A stretch of DNA of 62,966 nucleotides from Clostridia bacterium (GCA_017412675.1 JAFPWV010000056.1:1-62966); one strand, 5' to 3'; shown: positions 15,963-25,320, numbered from the stretch's first letter. Made by a program: numbers and translations. The notes: a model not told the origin generated them from the sequence alone.

Positions 15963-16745
15963 TCATACCGACAGGACGACGGCCGTGATGTTGTCGGTGC
16001 CGCCCCGTTCGTTCGCGAGATCGATGAGACGCTCGCATGATCTTGCCGCCGATTCCGCGGACATCATGACCGGGAGGTCCGGCCAGGGAGACGCTTCGCA
16101 GACGATTTCGCGGATCTCCTCCGGATCCACATGGTTGGTCAGTCCGTCCGAGCAGAGGACGAACACCGAACCGGGCGCCGCAGTCTCTTCAAAGAAATCG
16201 GGATCGACGGTCTTATAAGTACCGACGCAGCGGGTGATGATGTTCCGGTTGCGGCTGGTCTTCGCCTGTTCCGCGGTGATGCGGCCGGAATCCACCCACT
16301 CCTGCACGACGGAATGGTCGTGGGAGATCTGTCTCACGCCGGACGCGTCCGCCAGATAGAGGCGGGAGTCCCCGACGTTGACGGCGTAGACGTGCTGACC
16401 GAGCAGCAACAGACCGACGAGGGTGGTGCCCATGCCTTCGAGGGCGGGATCGTCCTGCGCCGTCTTGTAGACCGCACGGTTTGCCTCCGTCACGGCCTTC
16501 GACAGGATATCGACGATCTCATCGCCCGGCAGTCCGAAGAACGAGGGATTCTTCTTCTCCGCCTCGTCCATGACCTCCGCGAAAGCGCGCACGGCCACGG
16601 CGGACGCGGTATCCCCTCCGTTCGCGCCGCCCATACCGTCGCAGACAAGCGCGTACAGGACATCCTGCGCGTATTTGTGGATGATGAAATTGTCCTGATT
16701 GGCAGAGCGTCTTCTTCCTACGTCAGTCTTACCGTAAAAAAACAT
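15963..16745 (-). CDS. prpC: PP2C-family Ser/Thr protein phosphatase PrpC
   Basis: 260 residues from the ATG at 16745 (MFFYGKTDVGRRRSANQDN), which has AGGAG 7 bases upstream; longer readings have no such signal. It is a metal-dependent PPM/PP2C phosphatase that reverses PrkC. Metal-ligand motifs: RSANQDN, VCDGMGGANGGDTAS, GMGTTLVGLLL, VNVGDSRLYL, LCSDGLTNHV and the terminal RGGTDNITAVVLS. It is the first gene after a 263-base gap and may have its own promoter in addition to read-through from rlmN. Confidence 0.95.
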   Translation of the reverse strand: MFFYGKTDVGRRRSANQDNFIIHKYAQDVLYALVCDGMGGANGGDTASAVAVRAFAEVMDEAEKKNPSFFGLPGDEIVDILSKAVTEANRAVYKTAQDDPALEGMGTTLVGLLLLGQHVYAVNVGDSRLYLADASGVRQISHDHSVVQEWVDSGRITAEQAKTSRNRNIITRCVGTYKTVDPDFFEETAAPGSVFVLCSDGLTNHVDPEEIREIVCEASPWPDLPVMMSAESAARSCERLIDLANERGGTDNITAVVLSV

Positions 16746-16871
16746 GTGACTTCTCCTCGATTTCCCTGATCGCTCAGGGTCCGTCTCACGGACAGGCGTC
16801 GGAGCGGCCGGACGCGCGTTCCCTTCCGGGTCGGCGGGGATATGAGCCGCGGGCATACTGGTATCTAATGT

Positions 16872-16900
16872 ATTATACGTCAAAGATGTTGACAGTTCTT
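16872..16900 (-). promoter_or_regulatory. Possible internal promoter of prpC-prkC with an inverted repeat
   Basis: Minus strand -10 TATAAT (16872-16877); the -35 at 17-bp spacing is poor (AAGAAC, 16895-16900). The spacer holds GTCAA-5 nt-TTGAC (16879-16893), a perfect inverted repeat that may bind a regulator. About 130 bases upstream of the prpC ATG; the rest of 16746-17008 shows nothing else clear. Confidence 0.45.
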
Positions 16901-17008
16901 TCGGATTTCTTGAATTCTCTTCGATTATCACGTGAAAAGGCGGTGAATATTTGGGGGTTCGGCGGAAAAATCGCCTCCGTTCCCGCTCTGTTTTGGTGAT
17001 TGCGCACT

Positions 17009-18079
17009 TCAGGCGCCTTCTCCGGCCTTCTGTCTCTGGAGGCGGAGCTGTCCGCAGGAGGCGTTGATGTCCGCCCCGAGACGCCGCCGGATCGTCGCGT
17101 TGACGCCGCGGGAGACGAGCTCGTTCATGAATTCGTTCGCGCGGGCCTTCTGCGGGGTCTCGAGCCCCGTCTCCTTCACCTCGTTCAAAAGGATCAAATT
17201 GACGTGGCACGGCGCGCGCATCCCCTTTTTGAGCACGTCCGCAAGCCGCGCGGCGTCCTCCCGGCTGTCGTTGCGTCCGGCGATCAGGGTATATTCAAAG
17301 GACACGCGGCGTCCCGTCTTCTCGAAATACGCGCGGCAGGCTGCGAGCAGCTCGGCGATGGGATAACGCCGGTTGACGGGCATGAGCGCGCTCCGCGTTT
17401 CGTCGTCCGAGGCGTGGAGCGAGACCGAGAGGGTCACGGGGAGCCCTTCTCCGGCCAGATCATAGATGCGCGGGACGAGGCCGCAGGTAGAGAGCGAGAT
17501 GTGGCGGAGTCCGATCCCCATGCCCCGCTCGTCCGAGACGAGGTGCAGGAACCGGACGACGTTGTCGTAGTTGTCGAGCGGCTCGCCGATGCCCATCAGA
17601 ACGATCCCGTCGACGCGCTCGCCCGTGTCGTATGCCGTGACGGCCGCCTGTCCGAGGATCTCGGAGGCGGTGAGGCTGCGGACCTTGCCGTTCAAGGTCG
17701 ACGCACAGAACCGGCATCCCATCGCGCAGCCCGCCTGGGAGGACACGCAGAGGGAGGTCCCGTGCTCGTAGTGCATGAACACCGATTCGACGCACTCGCC
17801 GTCGGTCATGCGGTAGAGGTATTTGACGGTCCCGTCGATCGCAGAGACCAGCTTTCGCTCGATCTCGGGCCGGCGGTATTCGCCCTCCTCCGCGAGCTTC
17901 TTCCGGAAGGCGGCGGGGAGGTTGGTCATCGCGTCGAGCGGCGCGCCCTTTGCCATCCAGGAAAAGAGCTGGGCGGCCCGGTAGGGCTTCTCCCCGAGGG
18001 AGACGGTATAAGCGCCGAGCTCTTCCGGCGTCATCGACATGAAGTCCGCGCGGACCGTGTCGGATGGATTGTTCGTCAT
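17009..18079 (-). CDS. rlmN: 23S rRNA (adenine(2503)-C(2))-methyltransferase
   Basis: 356 residues. Radical-SAM enzyme that methylates A2503 of 23S rRNA and A37 of some tRNAs. The [4Fe-4S] motif is CAMGCRFCAS (Cys-x3-Cys-x2-Cys). Other family features: QAAVTAYDTGERVDGIVLMGIGEPLDNYDNV, LSVSLHASDDETR, YTLIAGRNDS and the C-terminal CGQL Cys. Its ATG shares an ATGA with the rsmB stop, so translation is coupled. Order rsmB-rlmN-prpC-prkC is as in Bacillus. Confidence 0.96.
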   Translation of the reverse strand: MTNNPSDTVRADFMSMTPEELGAYTVSLGEKPYRAAQLFSWMAKGAPLDAMTNLPAAFRKKLAEEGEYRRPEIERKLVSAIDGTVKYLYRMTDGECVESVFMHYEHGTSLCVSSQAGCAMGCRFCASTLNGKVRSLTASEILGQAAVTAYDTGERVDGIVLMGIGEPLDNYDNVVRFLHLVSDERGMGIGLRHISLSTCGLVPRIYDLAGEGLPVTLSVSLHASDDETRSALMPVNRRYPIAELLAACRAYFEKTGRRVSFEYTLIAGRNDSREDAARLADVLKKGMRAPCHVNLILLNEVKETGLETPQKARANEFMNELVSRGVNATIRRRLGADINASCGQLRLQRQKAGEGA

Positions 18080-19368
18080 TCCGTTTTCCTTCTCATTTTC
18101 GCCATGAAGAATCCGTCGCAGCCGTCGCGGTGGGGCCAGAAGACGCGGACCTCCTCCCCCTCGAAGGCCGGATGGGTCTCGAGAAAGGCGGACGCCGTTT
18201 CCTCGTTCTCCGCGCGGTTCAGCGTGCAGGTCGAATAGACGAGGACGCCGCCGGGCTTCACATACCGGGACGCGCCGTCGAGGATCTCGCGCTGGATCCC
18301 GGGAAGCCGTTCAAACGCCGCGGGGTCCTTATAGCGGATGTCCGGCTTTTTCGCAATGACGCCGAGGCCGGAGCACGGCGCGTCGCAGAGGACCCGGTCC
18401 GCCGTGCCGATGAGTGTGACGTCCGGTTCCCGCGCATCCCGCGCCGCCGTCCGGATACCGGTCAGGCCGAGCTTTGCCGCGCCTTTTTCGATGAGGGAGA
18501 GCTTGTTCGCGTGCAGATCGAAGGAGAAGATCTCCCCTTCATCCCGCATGTCGAGCGCCATCGAGAAGCTCTTGCCGCCGGGGCAGGCGCAGGTATCGAT
18601 CACGCGCTCGCCGGGCCTGGCTCCGACCGCCGCCGAGACGATCCGGGAGGCCTCGTCCTGCACGAACCACAGTCCTTCGTCGAGTCCCGCGCGCGCCTCG
18701 GGCGTCAGGGAATCGAGGAGCACGAGATCCGGCGCGATCATGGAGAGCACCCCACCCGTGCGCGACGCCGCATCCTCCGGGGAGAGGCGCAGGGTGTTGA
18801 CGCGCAGGCCGACATGGGGTTCGCGGTTCAGCGCTTCGAGCAGCTCGCCGAGCGTGTCCGGATCGTCGAGCGCATCCCGGTAGATCGCGCAGAGCGGCTC
18901 CGGGACCGAATACTTCACGGAGAAATACGTCAGCCCGTCAGCCTCATCGGGCCAGTCGATCCGCTTCCCCGCCCGCAGGAATGCGCGGAGCACGGCGTTC
19001 ACATAACCGGCCTTCGCGTGCGGAACGAGATCCACTGATTCGCCGACCGCCGCGTGCTCCGGGATCCGGTCCATATAGAGGAGCTGGTACAGCCCCAGCC
19101 GGAGGGCACACCGCACGTCCGCGTCGAGTGTGTCCGCGCCGCGGGTCGAATACCGGCCGATGATCCAGTCCAGCGTGATCCGCCGCTCGGTCACCCCGTA
19201 GACGAGGCGGGTATAGAGCGCGCGGTTCGCCGGGTCGAGATCTGTTCCCCTCAGCCGCGCATCGATCTCGAGGTTCGCGTACCGTCCGTCCCGCTCGAGC
19301 GCGAGGAGGGATCGCATCGCCAGCGACCGCGCGGTGGTTTTCTTTGAGGGTTTCATCTGTCCGTTCAT
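18076..19368 (-). CDS. rsmB: 16S rRNA (cytosine(967)-C(5))-methyltransferase
   Basis: 430 residues from the ATG at 19368 (MNGQMKPSKK), 4 bases after the upstream peptidase gene ends; a later ATG at 19356 is possible. The N-terminal ~140 residues form a NusB-like RNA-binding domain (ARSLAMRSLLALERDGRYAN). Then comes the SAM-dependent m5C methyltransferase: DTCACPGGKSFSMA, FSFDLHANKLSLIEKGA, the Pro-Cys catalytic motif CDAPCSGLGVIAKKPDI, and the nucleophile region YSTCTLNRAENE. Modifies C967 of 16S rRNA. Confidence 0.95.
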   Translation of the reverse strand: MNGQMKPSKKTTARSLAMRSLLALERDGRYANLEIDARLRGTDLDPANRALYTRLVYGVTERRITLDWIIGRYSTRGADTLDADVRCALRLGLYQLLYMDRIPEHAAVGESVDLVPHAKAGYVNAVLRAFLRAGKRIDWPDEADGLTYFSVKYSVPEPLCAIYRDALDDPDTLGELLEALNREPHVGLRVNTLRLSPEDAASRTGGVLSMIAPDLVLLDSLTPEARAGLDEGLWFVQDEASRIVSAAVGARPGERVIDTCACPGGKSFSMALDMRDEGEIFSFDLHANKLSLIEKGAAKLGLTGIRTAARDAREPDVTLIGTADRVLCDAPCSGLGVIAKKPDIRYKDPAAFERLPGIQREILDGASRYVKPGGVLVYSTCTLNRAENEETASAFLETHPAFEGEEVRVFWPHRDGCDGFFMAKMRRKTE

Positions 19369-19372
19369 CGGT

Positions 19373-20065
19373 TCACCGGCGTCTGCCGCGGTTCGCAAGG
19401 GAGAGCAGGCGCAGGAAGTTGCCGATCGCCGTCGCCAATGCCGCCACATAAGTCAGGGCCGCGGCGGTCAGGACCTTCTTCGCAGCCTTCACCGATTCCT
19501 CGGACAAGCCCGAGGCGGAAAGGCATTCGAGCGCGCGGCGGCTTGCGTTGAACTCCACCGGGAGGGTCACGAGCTGGAAGATCACCGCCAGACCGAAGAA
19601 GGCGACGCCGATATAGAGAAGCGGCTGGAAGGAGAAGAGGAGCCCGATCAGCACGATCGGGAACGCCAGATTCGAGCCGATGTTCGTCACGGGGAGGATC
19701 GACGCGCGGATCTTGATCGGGAGATACTGCGACGCATACTGAACGGCATGTCCCGCTTCATGCGCCGCAACGCCGACCGCCGCAGCCGTTCTCGCGTCGT
19801 AGGTGCTGTTCGAGAGGCGGATGACGTTCGCCTTCGGATCGTAGTGATCCGTCAGCTCGCCGTTGACGCGCTCGATGCGCACGTCGCCGATGCCGTTCGC
19901 GTTCAAAACCATCCGCGCCGCGTCGGCTCCGGTCATGCCGCGCTCGGACGGCACCTTCGAGTACTTCGAGAAGGCCGATTTCACGCGGAACTGCGCCCAG
20001 AGCGCGAAGATCAGCGGCGGGATGACGAAAACGAGATAAGAAAGATCAACGCCGTTATAATACAA
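19373..20065 (-). CDS. Membrane zinc metallopeptidase, YugP family
   Basis: 230 residues. The start is TTG at 20065, with GGAGG 7 bases upstream. An N-terminal membrane helix (LVFVIPPLIFALWAQF), the zincin motif VAAHEAGHAVQ near residue 100, and two or three hydrophobic helices after it (NLAFPIVLIGLLFSF, LLYIGVAFFGLAVIF, AALTYVAALATAIGNFL) define the YugP/DUF2334-independent neutral zinc metallopeptidase group. Substrate unknown. It sits between fmt and rsmB, where some Clostridia carry it and Bacillus does not. Confidence 0.9.
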   Translation of the reverse strand: MYYNGVDLSYLVFVIPPLIFALWAQFRVKSAFSKYSKVPSERGMTGADAARMVLNANGIGDVRIERVNGELTDHYDPKANVIRLSNSTYDARTAAAVGVAAHEAGHAVQYASQYLPIKIRASILPVTNIGSNLAFPIVLIGLLFSFQPLLYIGVAFFGLAVIFQLVTLPVEFNASRRALECLSASGLSEESVKAAKKVLTAAALTYVAALATAIGNFLRLLSLANRGRRR

Positions 20066-20087
20066 GGATGAACCTCCTCTCCGGGGG

Positions 20088-21035
20088 TCAGATCCCCCAG
20101 CGGTCCCCGGGGGAGACGCGTCTTCCGCGCACGAAATCCCCGGCGGTCATGTTCTTTTTTCCTGCGGGGATGAGCCCCGTCACGAAGAGCGCGCCCTCTC
20201 CGCACCGAACGGTGATCCCGCCGGTTCCCTTGCCGTCTGCCGCGAGGATCGTCCCGGGCTCGGCGTCGGAATCGTCGTCTACGGCCCTGGCCGCCGTGAT
20301 CTTGAGCGGTGAGCCGTCCGGCAGCGTCGTCGCGGCGCAGGGGGATGGATGGAGGGCGCGGATGCGGTTGACCAGGTCCCGCGCGCTTTCCCCGAAATCG
20401 AGGACCGTGTCCTCCTTTTCGATCTTCGCGGCGTAGCTGGCTCCCTCTTCGGGCTGGGGCGTGCGCGTCACGGTGCCCGCTTCGATCCGGTCGATCACAT
20501 CGCACATCGCCTCGCCCGCCAGCTTCGCAAGCCGTTCGGTGAGGGTGCCGCAGTCGTCCGTCTCAAGGATCGGGCAGGGATATTTTTCGATAATGTCGCC
20601 CGTGTCGAGGCCGTCGTCCATATACATCGCGGTGATCCCGGTCTCGCGCTCGCCGTCGAGGATCGCCCGCTGGATCGGGGACGCGCCGCGGTACTTCGGC
20701 AAAAGCGAGCCGTGCGCGTTGACGCAGCCGTATTTCGGATAGACGAGCACCTCGTGCGGCAGGATGTTCCCGTATGCCGCGACGACGATGAGCTCGGGAT
20801 CGAGCGCGCGAAGGTCTTCGTCGAACGCGCCGCCCCGGAGGGTCTTCGGCTGATACACCGGGATGCCGTGCGCTTCGGCGTATTCCTTCACCGGGGAGGC
20901 GAGCATCTTCATGCCCCTTCCCTTCGGCTTGTCGGGCCGGGTGACGACGCCGACGATCTCGGTGCCTTCCTTTTCGTCGATCGCCCGGAGGGTGACGGCC
21001 GCGAGCTCCGGTGTTCCCATAAAGAGGATTCTCAT
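20088..21035 (-). CDS. fmt: Methionyl-tRNA formyltransferase
   Basis: 315 residues. Formylates initiator Met-tRNA using 10-formyl-tetrahydrofolate. N-terminal catalytic domain: MRILFMGTPELAAVTL, the folate/catalytic block VNAHGSLLPKYRGASPIQRAILDGE, and GITAMYMDDGLDTGDII with the catalytic Asp. C-terminal OB-like domain follows (RDLVNRIRALHPSPCAAT). Its ATG overlaps the def stop by 4 bases, coupling formylation and deformylation enzymes. Confidence 0.97.
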   Translation of the reverse strand: MRILFMGTPELAAVTLRAIDEKEGTEIVGVVTRPDKPKGRGMKMLASPVKEYAEAHGIPVYQPKTLRGGAFDEDLRALDPELIVVAAYGNILPHEVLVYPKYGCVNAHGSLLPKYRGASPIQRAILDGERETGITAMYMDDGLDTGDIIEKYPCPILETDDCGTLTERLAKLAGEAMCDVIDRIEAGTVTRTPQPEEGASYAAKIEKEDTVLDFGESARDLVNRIRALHPSPCAATTLPDGSPLKITAARAVDDDSDAEPGTILAADGKGTGGITVRCGEGALFVTGLIPAGKKNMTAGDFVRGRRVSPGDRWGI

Positions 21036-21520
21036 TCGCCCTCCCCGCCCATCAGTTCTTCGACCTCTTCCGGCGAGAGGATGTGGACCACATTGTCCGT
21101 GAAGAGGTGTCCGTCGAGGTGGTCGATCTCATGGCAGAGGCAGCGGGCGTTGAGCCCCTCTCCCTCGACCTCGAATTCCTCGCCATCGCGGTTCATGGCC
21201 TTCACCTTGACCCATGCCGGGCGCTTCGTGATGCCCCAGACGTCCGGGACGGAGAGGCAGCCCTCGACTTCCTCCTGCTCGCCCTCGCTTTCGACGATCT
21301 CCGGGTTGATGAGCTCGACGATCTCCTCGCCGAGGTCCACGAGCGCGATACGGCGCAGGATCCCGACCTGAGGCGCGGCAAGTCCGGCCCCGTTCGCCTC
21401 AATCAGCGTCTCCTTCATGTCGTCGAGGAGCGTGAGGATGCGCGGGGTGACTTCCGTGACGGGCCGGCATTTCTTGCGGAGCAGCGGGTCGCCTTCTTTC
21501 ACAATATTCAGTATGGCCAT
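21032..21520 (-). CDS. def: Peptide deformylase
   Basis: 162 residues. Removes the formyl group from nascent proteins. All three family motifs are intact: GAGLAAPQVG, EGCLSVPD (metal Cys) and CHEIDHLDGHLF (HExxH, metal His and catalytic Glu). Fits type 1. It lies 28 bases after priA and overlaps fmt; part of the conserved priA-def-fmt-rsmB block. Confidence 0.97.
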   Translation of the reverse strand: MAILNIVKEGDPLLRKKCRPVTEVTPRILTLLDDMKETLIEANGAGLAAPQVGILRRIALVDLGEEIVELINPEIVESEGEQEEVEGCLSVPDVWGITKRPAWVKVKAMNRDGEEFEVEGEGLNARCLCHEIDHLDGHLFTDNVVHILSPEEVEELMGGEGE

Positions 21521-21547
21521 GTCGATACCTCTTTATCAATCAAATCG

Positions 21548-24157
21548 TTATACGGTGCTCGGGTTGAGATCGACCGAGACGGTGACGCGCCGGGCGGACC
21601 GGGTCTGCACCATGCCGCCGGTGAAGCGGGAGGGACCCGCCTTGCCGAATTCCGTCAGAAGCTCCGCGAGGAACGCCCGCGTGCGCTTCGTCAGCCTGCA
21701 CTTGAGCACGAGCCGCATCCGGCAGGTGTTCTGGACCCGGTAGATCGGCGCCTCGAAGGGCCCGTAAAGCATCAGCGGGATGTCGCGGAAATCGAGCCGG
21801 GTCAGCTCGATCACGCGCTCGTACATCCGCGTCGTGACCAGCCCGAGATACCCCTCGTCCTCGCCGGACAGCGTGATGACCGCGATGTCGCAGAAGGGCG
21901 GGAAGGTGAGCGATCTGCGCAGCTTGATCTCGCCCTCGTAGAATTTCCCGTAATTTTGTTCCGCCGCGAGCCGGATGACCTCGCTGTCCGGATCGTACGT
22001 CTGGATGACGGCGGTCCCCGGGACATCCGCGCGGCCGGCCCGTCCGATCACCTGCGTCAGCATGGCGAAGGTCCGCTCCGACGCCCGGTAGTCGTCCACC
22101 GTGAGCGATCCGTCCGCGTTCAGCACGCCGACCGTCGCAACCCGCGGGAAATCGTGGCCCTTCGTCACCATCTGCGTGCCGAGCAGCACGTCCGCCTCAC
22201 CGCGCCGGAACTTCGCGAGGATCTCCTCGTGCGCGAATTTCGACTGGGTGGTGTCGTAGTCCATTCTCAGGACTCTCAGATCCGGGAATATCGCGGCGAC
22301 GTCGTCCTCGGCCTTCTGCGTCCCGGCGCCCATGAACAAAAAGTGTTCGCCGCCGCAGAACGGGCATTTTTCCGGGACCTTTTCGCGGTGTCCGCAGAGG
22401 TGGCAGACGAGCAACCCGTTTTCTCTCCGGTTCTCCTCATAGGCCTCGTCGGTCTTGTCGATCCGGGAGAGGCGGGAGCGGAGCGCGTGATAGGTCAGGG
22501 TCACCGAGCAGTTCGGGCATTTGATGCTCTTGCCGCAGGACCGGCAGGCGACGGAGTTGTTGTAGCCGCGGCGGTTGAGAAAGAGGATCGCCTGATGCCC
22601 CGCCGCCTTGTCCTCGCGCAGCTTTTCCGCGAGCCGCGCGCCGACGGGGGAGAGATTTCCCCGCGCCGTTTCCCCGCGCATGTCGACGATCTCGACCTTC
22701 GGCAGGGCGGCGCCGTTGTACCGCTCCTTCAGCTCCACGAGGCGGTAGACGCCCGTCTTTGCCTTGTAATAGCTCACGACGGACGGCGTCGCCGAGGAGA
22801 GCAGCATCACCGCATTGTGTTCCCGGCACCGCCAGCGGGCGATGTCGTGGGCGTGGTACTTCGGATCGGCATCCGATTTGTAGGTGTATTCCTGCTCCTC
22901 GTCGATCACGATCAGACCGATCTGACGGAGCGGTGCGAAGACTGCGGACCGGGTCCCGATCACGACGTCGGCGAGCCCTTCGCGGATGCGCCGCCACGCG
23001 TCGAAGCGCTCTCCCGCGGAGAGGCCCGAGTGGATCACCGCGATCCGGTCGCCGTACCGCCGGAGAAAGATGCCCACGGTCTGCGGCGTCAGGGCGATCT
23101 CCGGCACGAGCATGATCGCACCGCGTCCGTCCTCGAGGACCTTGTCGATCGCCGCGAGGATGACGTTGGTCTTGCCCGATCCCGTCACGCCGTGAAGCAG
23201 CGCCGCCGCAGGCTTGCCGCCCGTGAGGAGCTCTTCGATCTGACGGTACGCGCCTGTCTGTTCCTCCGTGAGGACGGGCTTCGGCGCGCGCTCCGTCGTC
23301 TCCGCTTCGGCGAGGATTGATTCGACGGTGAAGGGATTGCGGTAATCGGTCTCCTCCGCCGCGACGAGCAGTCCCTTTTCGGTGAGAGCTTTCGCCGCGT
23401 TGTGTCCCGCCGCCTGCGTGAGTCCGGCCGCTTCAAAGAGCGCGCTCTCTTCCCGGCTGCCGCCTTCCTCGACGGCATGGCGCAGCGCTTCGAGCAGCTT
23501 CAGCTGGTTCCGTCCGGTGACCCCGGCGAACGCGGCGTCCCAGCCCCCTTCCAGCGCGGAGGAGAGCGAGTAGGTGCGCCGGATGAGCCCCGCGCTCGAG
23601 CGCTTCACCTCGGTGACCTTTTCGATGAGGCCGAGGCCGAGCATGGCTGTCAGGGTCTTCGTGCAGTCGAAATCGACTTCGGCCTGGACGGCCTGGCGGG
23701 TGAACCGCTGACGGTGCTCGATGAGCGACCAGACCAGCCGTCCCCGTTCGCCGACCGCGGCCTTCAGGGCCTGCATGGCGTTCTTCGTGTTCTCGCCGGC
23801 CGGTGCGACCCGGTAATAGGTCACGATCTTCGACATGGCGTTCGGCGGGATGACCGTCCGCAGCGCGTCGCCGAAGGTCGAGAGGGTGTATTCCTTGAGG
23901 AACAGACACAGCCCGAGCAGCTCCCCGTCGAGCACGGGACCGTCTCCCACGACTGCCGCGACGGGTTTGGCGCCCTCGGGCGTCTCGCCGTCCCGGACCG
24001 CGGTCACGATTCCGGTCATGCGGCGGTTCCCTCTGCCGAACGGGACCTCCGCGACGGAGCCGGGCACCACGCTGTCTTCCAGCGTCGGGGGAACGTAGTA
24101 GGTGTATGCCCGGTCGGCGTGAAACGGCACGTCGAGGACGTAGATTTCGGCAATCAT
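21548..24157 (-). CDS. priA: Primosomal protein N' (replication restart helicase)
   Basis: 869 residues, a little longer than most (730-810). It restarts stalled replication forks by unwinding and loading DnaB/DnaC. N-terminal 3'-OH DNA-binding domain (VLDVPFHADRAYTYYVPP), then SF2 helicase: Walker A LLHGVTGSGKTNV, Walker B IVIDEEQEYTYKSD (DEEQ rather than the commoner DEEH), GTRSAVFAPL. Two zinc pairs CRSCGKSIKCPNC and CHLCGHREKVPEKCPFCGG, followed by GTQMVTKGHDFPRVATVGVLNAD and the QVIGRAGRAD motif VI. Confidence 0.96.
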   Translation of the reverse strand: MIAEIYVLDVPFHADRAYTYYVPPTLEDSVVPGSVAEVPFGRGNRRMTGIVTAVRDGETPEGAKPVAAVVGDGPVLDGELLGLCLFLKEYTLSTFGDALRTVIPPNAMSKIVTYYRVAPAGENTKNAMQALKAAVGERGRLVWSLIEHRQRFTRQAVQAEVDFDCTKTLTAMLGLGLIEKVTEVKRSSAGLIRRTYSLSSALEGGWDAAFAGVTGRNQLKLLEALRHAVEEGGSREESALFEAAGLTQAAGHNAAKALTEKGLLVAAEETDYRNPFTVESILAEAETTERAPKPVLTEEQTGAYRQIEELLTGGKPAAALLHGVTGSGKTNVILAAIDKVLEDGRGAIMLVPEIALTPQTVGIFLRRYGDRIAVIHSGLSAGERFDAWRRIREGLADVVIGTRSAVFAPLRQIGLIVIDEEQEYTYKSDADPKYHAHDIARWRCREHNAVMLLSSATPSVVSYYKAKTGVYRLVELKERYNGAALPKVEIVDMRGETARGNLSPVGARLAEKLREDKAAGHQAILFLNRRGYNNSVACRSCGKSIKCPNCSVTLTYHALRSRLSRIDKTDEAYEENRRENGLLVCHLCGHREKVPEKCPFCGGEHFLFMGAGTQKAEDDVAAIFPDLRVLRMDYDTTQSKFAHEEILAKFRRGEADVLLGTQMVTKGHDFPRVATVGVLNADGSLTVDDYRASERTFAMLTQVIGRAGRADVPGTAVIQTYDPDSEVIRLAAEQNYGKFYEGEIKLRRSLTFPPFCDIAVITLSGEDEGYLGLVTTRMYERVIELTRLDFRDIPLMLYGPFEAPIYRVQNTCRMRLVLKCRLTKRTRAFLAELLTEFGKAGPSRFTGGMVQTRSARRVTVSVDLNPSTV

Positions 24158-24205
24158 GGCAGTGCGTGTCCTTTCCGCCGGAGGGCTGTGATAAAATCGG
24201 AGGGA

Positions 24206-24640
24206 TTATTCGGCGTCCGCCGCTTCGGGGGCGATCTTCTTCCCGGGGGTGTTCGCGTCGAGGGCAAAATTGTCGATGGACTCTTCGCGCTCTTCCTCAT
24301 CCGGGAATTCGCCGGGCTCCGCGAGGTTGTCGGGCTGCTGACGGGAGATGAACTTCTCCTCGCCGTCCGGTTCGATAATCTTGAAATCGCCGTTGTAGAG
24401 ACCGGTGATGGCGGTCTTCACGGCCTTTTCGTCGCGGTATTCCTTCTTGATCATGCTCGCGATGGAGCTCTTCTTCTCGGAATCCTTGCTCGACGCCGCG
24501 ATCTTCTCGGCGACCTCTCTCTGCTTCGTATATTCGTCCGTGATGATCCGGGCGCATTTGGCAGACGCCACCACCAGCGCGTAGCGGTTGTAGCTCGTGG
24601 TCTCGCTGTTCTTCAGTATCGATTCGTTGTTGTTTTCCAT
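24206..24640 (-). CDS. rpoZ: DNA-directed RNA polymerase subunit omega (extended)
   Basis: 144 residues from the ATG at 24640 (MENNNESILK). Omega stabilises the beta' subunit. The conserved core appears as SYNRYALVVASAKCARIITDE and later KAVKTAITGLYNGDFKI, but the usual ~70-90 residue protein is enlarged by a Lys/Ser-rich insert around residues 40-65 and an acidic tail of ~45 residues (PDEEEREESIDNF). Position between gmk and priA supports the call; coaBC, usual between rpoZ and priA, is missing. Confidence 0.85.
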   Translation of the reverse strand: MENNNESILKNSETTSYNRYALVVASAKCARIITDEYTKQREVAEKIAASSKDSEKKSSIASMIKKEYRDEKAVKTAITGLYNGDFKIIEPDGEEKFISRQQPDNLAEPGEFPDEEEREESIDNFALDANTPGKKIAPEAADAE

Positions 24641-24669
24641 GGCAGTTTCCTTTCTCTTCCCGATCCCGT

Positions 24670-25320
24670 TCAGATCTCGTCGTCGTCGAAATAATCGTGA
24701 ATATAGGTCATCATGCGGTCGGAGCGCATGTGCTCGGCGCGGATGATGGAGAGGATGTCGCGGGCGCATTCCTCGGCGCGGTCGGTTTCGTTCACCGCCA
24801 CGTAATCGTACTTCGGCGCCTCCTTGATCTCCTCCCGCGCGCGCTTCACCCGGGCGGCGATCACGTCGTCATCCTCGGTCCCGCGGCCGCGCAGGCGTCT
24901 CTCCTGTTCTTCGGCGGAAGGCGCGATGAGCATGACGGTCGTGGCGCGGTCTCCCATGAGCCGCTTGATCTGCCCCGCGCCGTCGACCTCGATCTCGAGG
25001 ATGAGGTCTTCGCCCGCGTCGAGGATCCGCTCGGCCTCGCTCTTCAGGGTGCCGTAGTAGTTCCCGTTGTAGATCGTGTATTCGAGCACGCCGCCCTCCG
25101 CGATGAGCTCTTCAAACTGTTCGCGGGTCTTGTAGTAGTAGTTGACCCCTTCGGCCTCGCCTTCGCGCATGGCCCGGGTCGTCGCGGACACCGACAGCCC
25201 CAGATTCGGGCAGAGTCCCCGCAGAATGTCGATCACCGTGCCCTTGCCGCTGCCGGACGGGCCGGAAATCACGAGCACCATGCCCGCCGTTCTCTCCATT
25301 GCGTCCCGATGTTCACTCAT
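24670..25320 (-). CDS. gmk: Guanylate kinase
   Basis: 216 residues from the ATG at 25320 (MSEHRDAMERTAG), which has GGAGA about 8 bases upstream and overlaps the remA stop by 8 bases. Converts GMP to GDP. Walker A ISGPSGSGKGTVIDIL, GMP-binding SATTRAMREGEAEGVNYYY, LEYTIYNGNYYGT and LEIEVDGAGQIK, lid RLRGRGTEDDDVIAARV. Overlap with remA and closeness to rpoZ give the classical remA-gmk-rpoZ trio. Confidence 0.96.
   Translation of the reverse strand: MSEHRDAMERTAGMVLVISGPSGSGKGTVIDILRGLCPNLGLSVSATTRAMREGEAEGVNYYYKTREQFEELIAEGGVLEYTIYNGNYYGTLKSEAERILDAGEDLILEIEVDGAGQIKRLMGDRATTVMLIAPSAEEQERRLRGRGTEDDDVIAARVKRAREEIKEAPKYDYVAVNETDRAEECARDILSIIRAEHMRSDRMMTYIHDYFDDDEI

Noticed and set aside
13691-15988. 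A 765-codon plus-strand frame over prkC
   Set aside because: Antisense to a kinase with every catalytic motif; shadow only.
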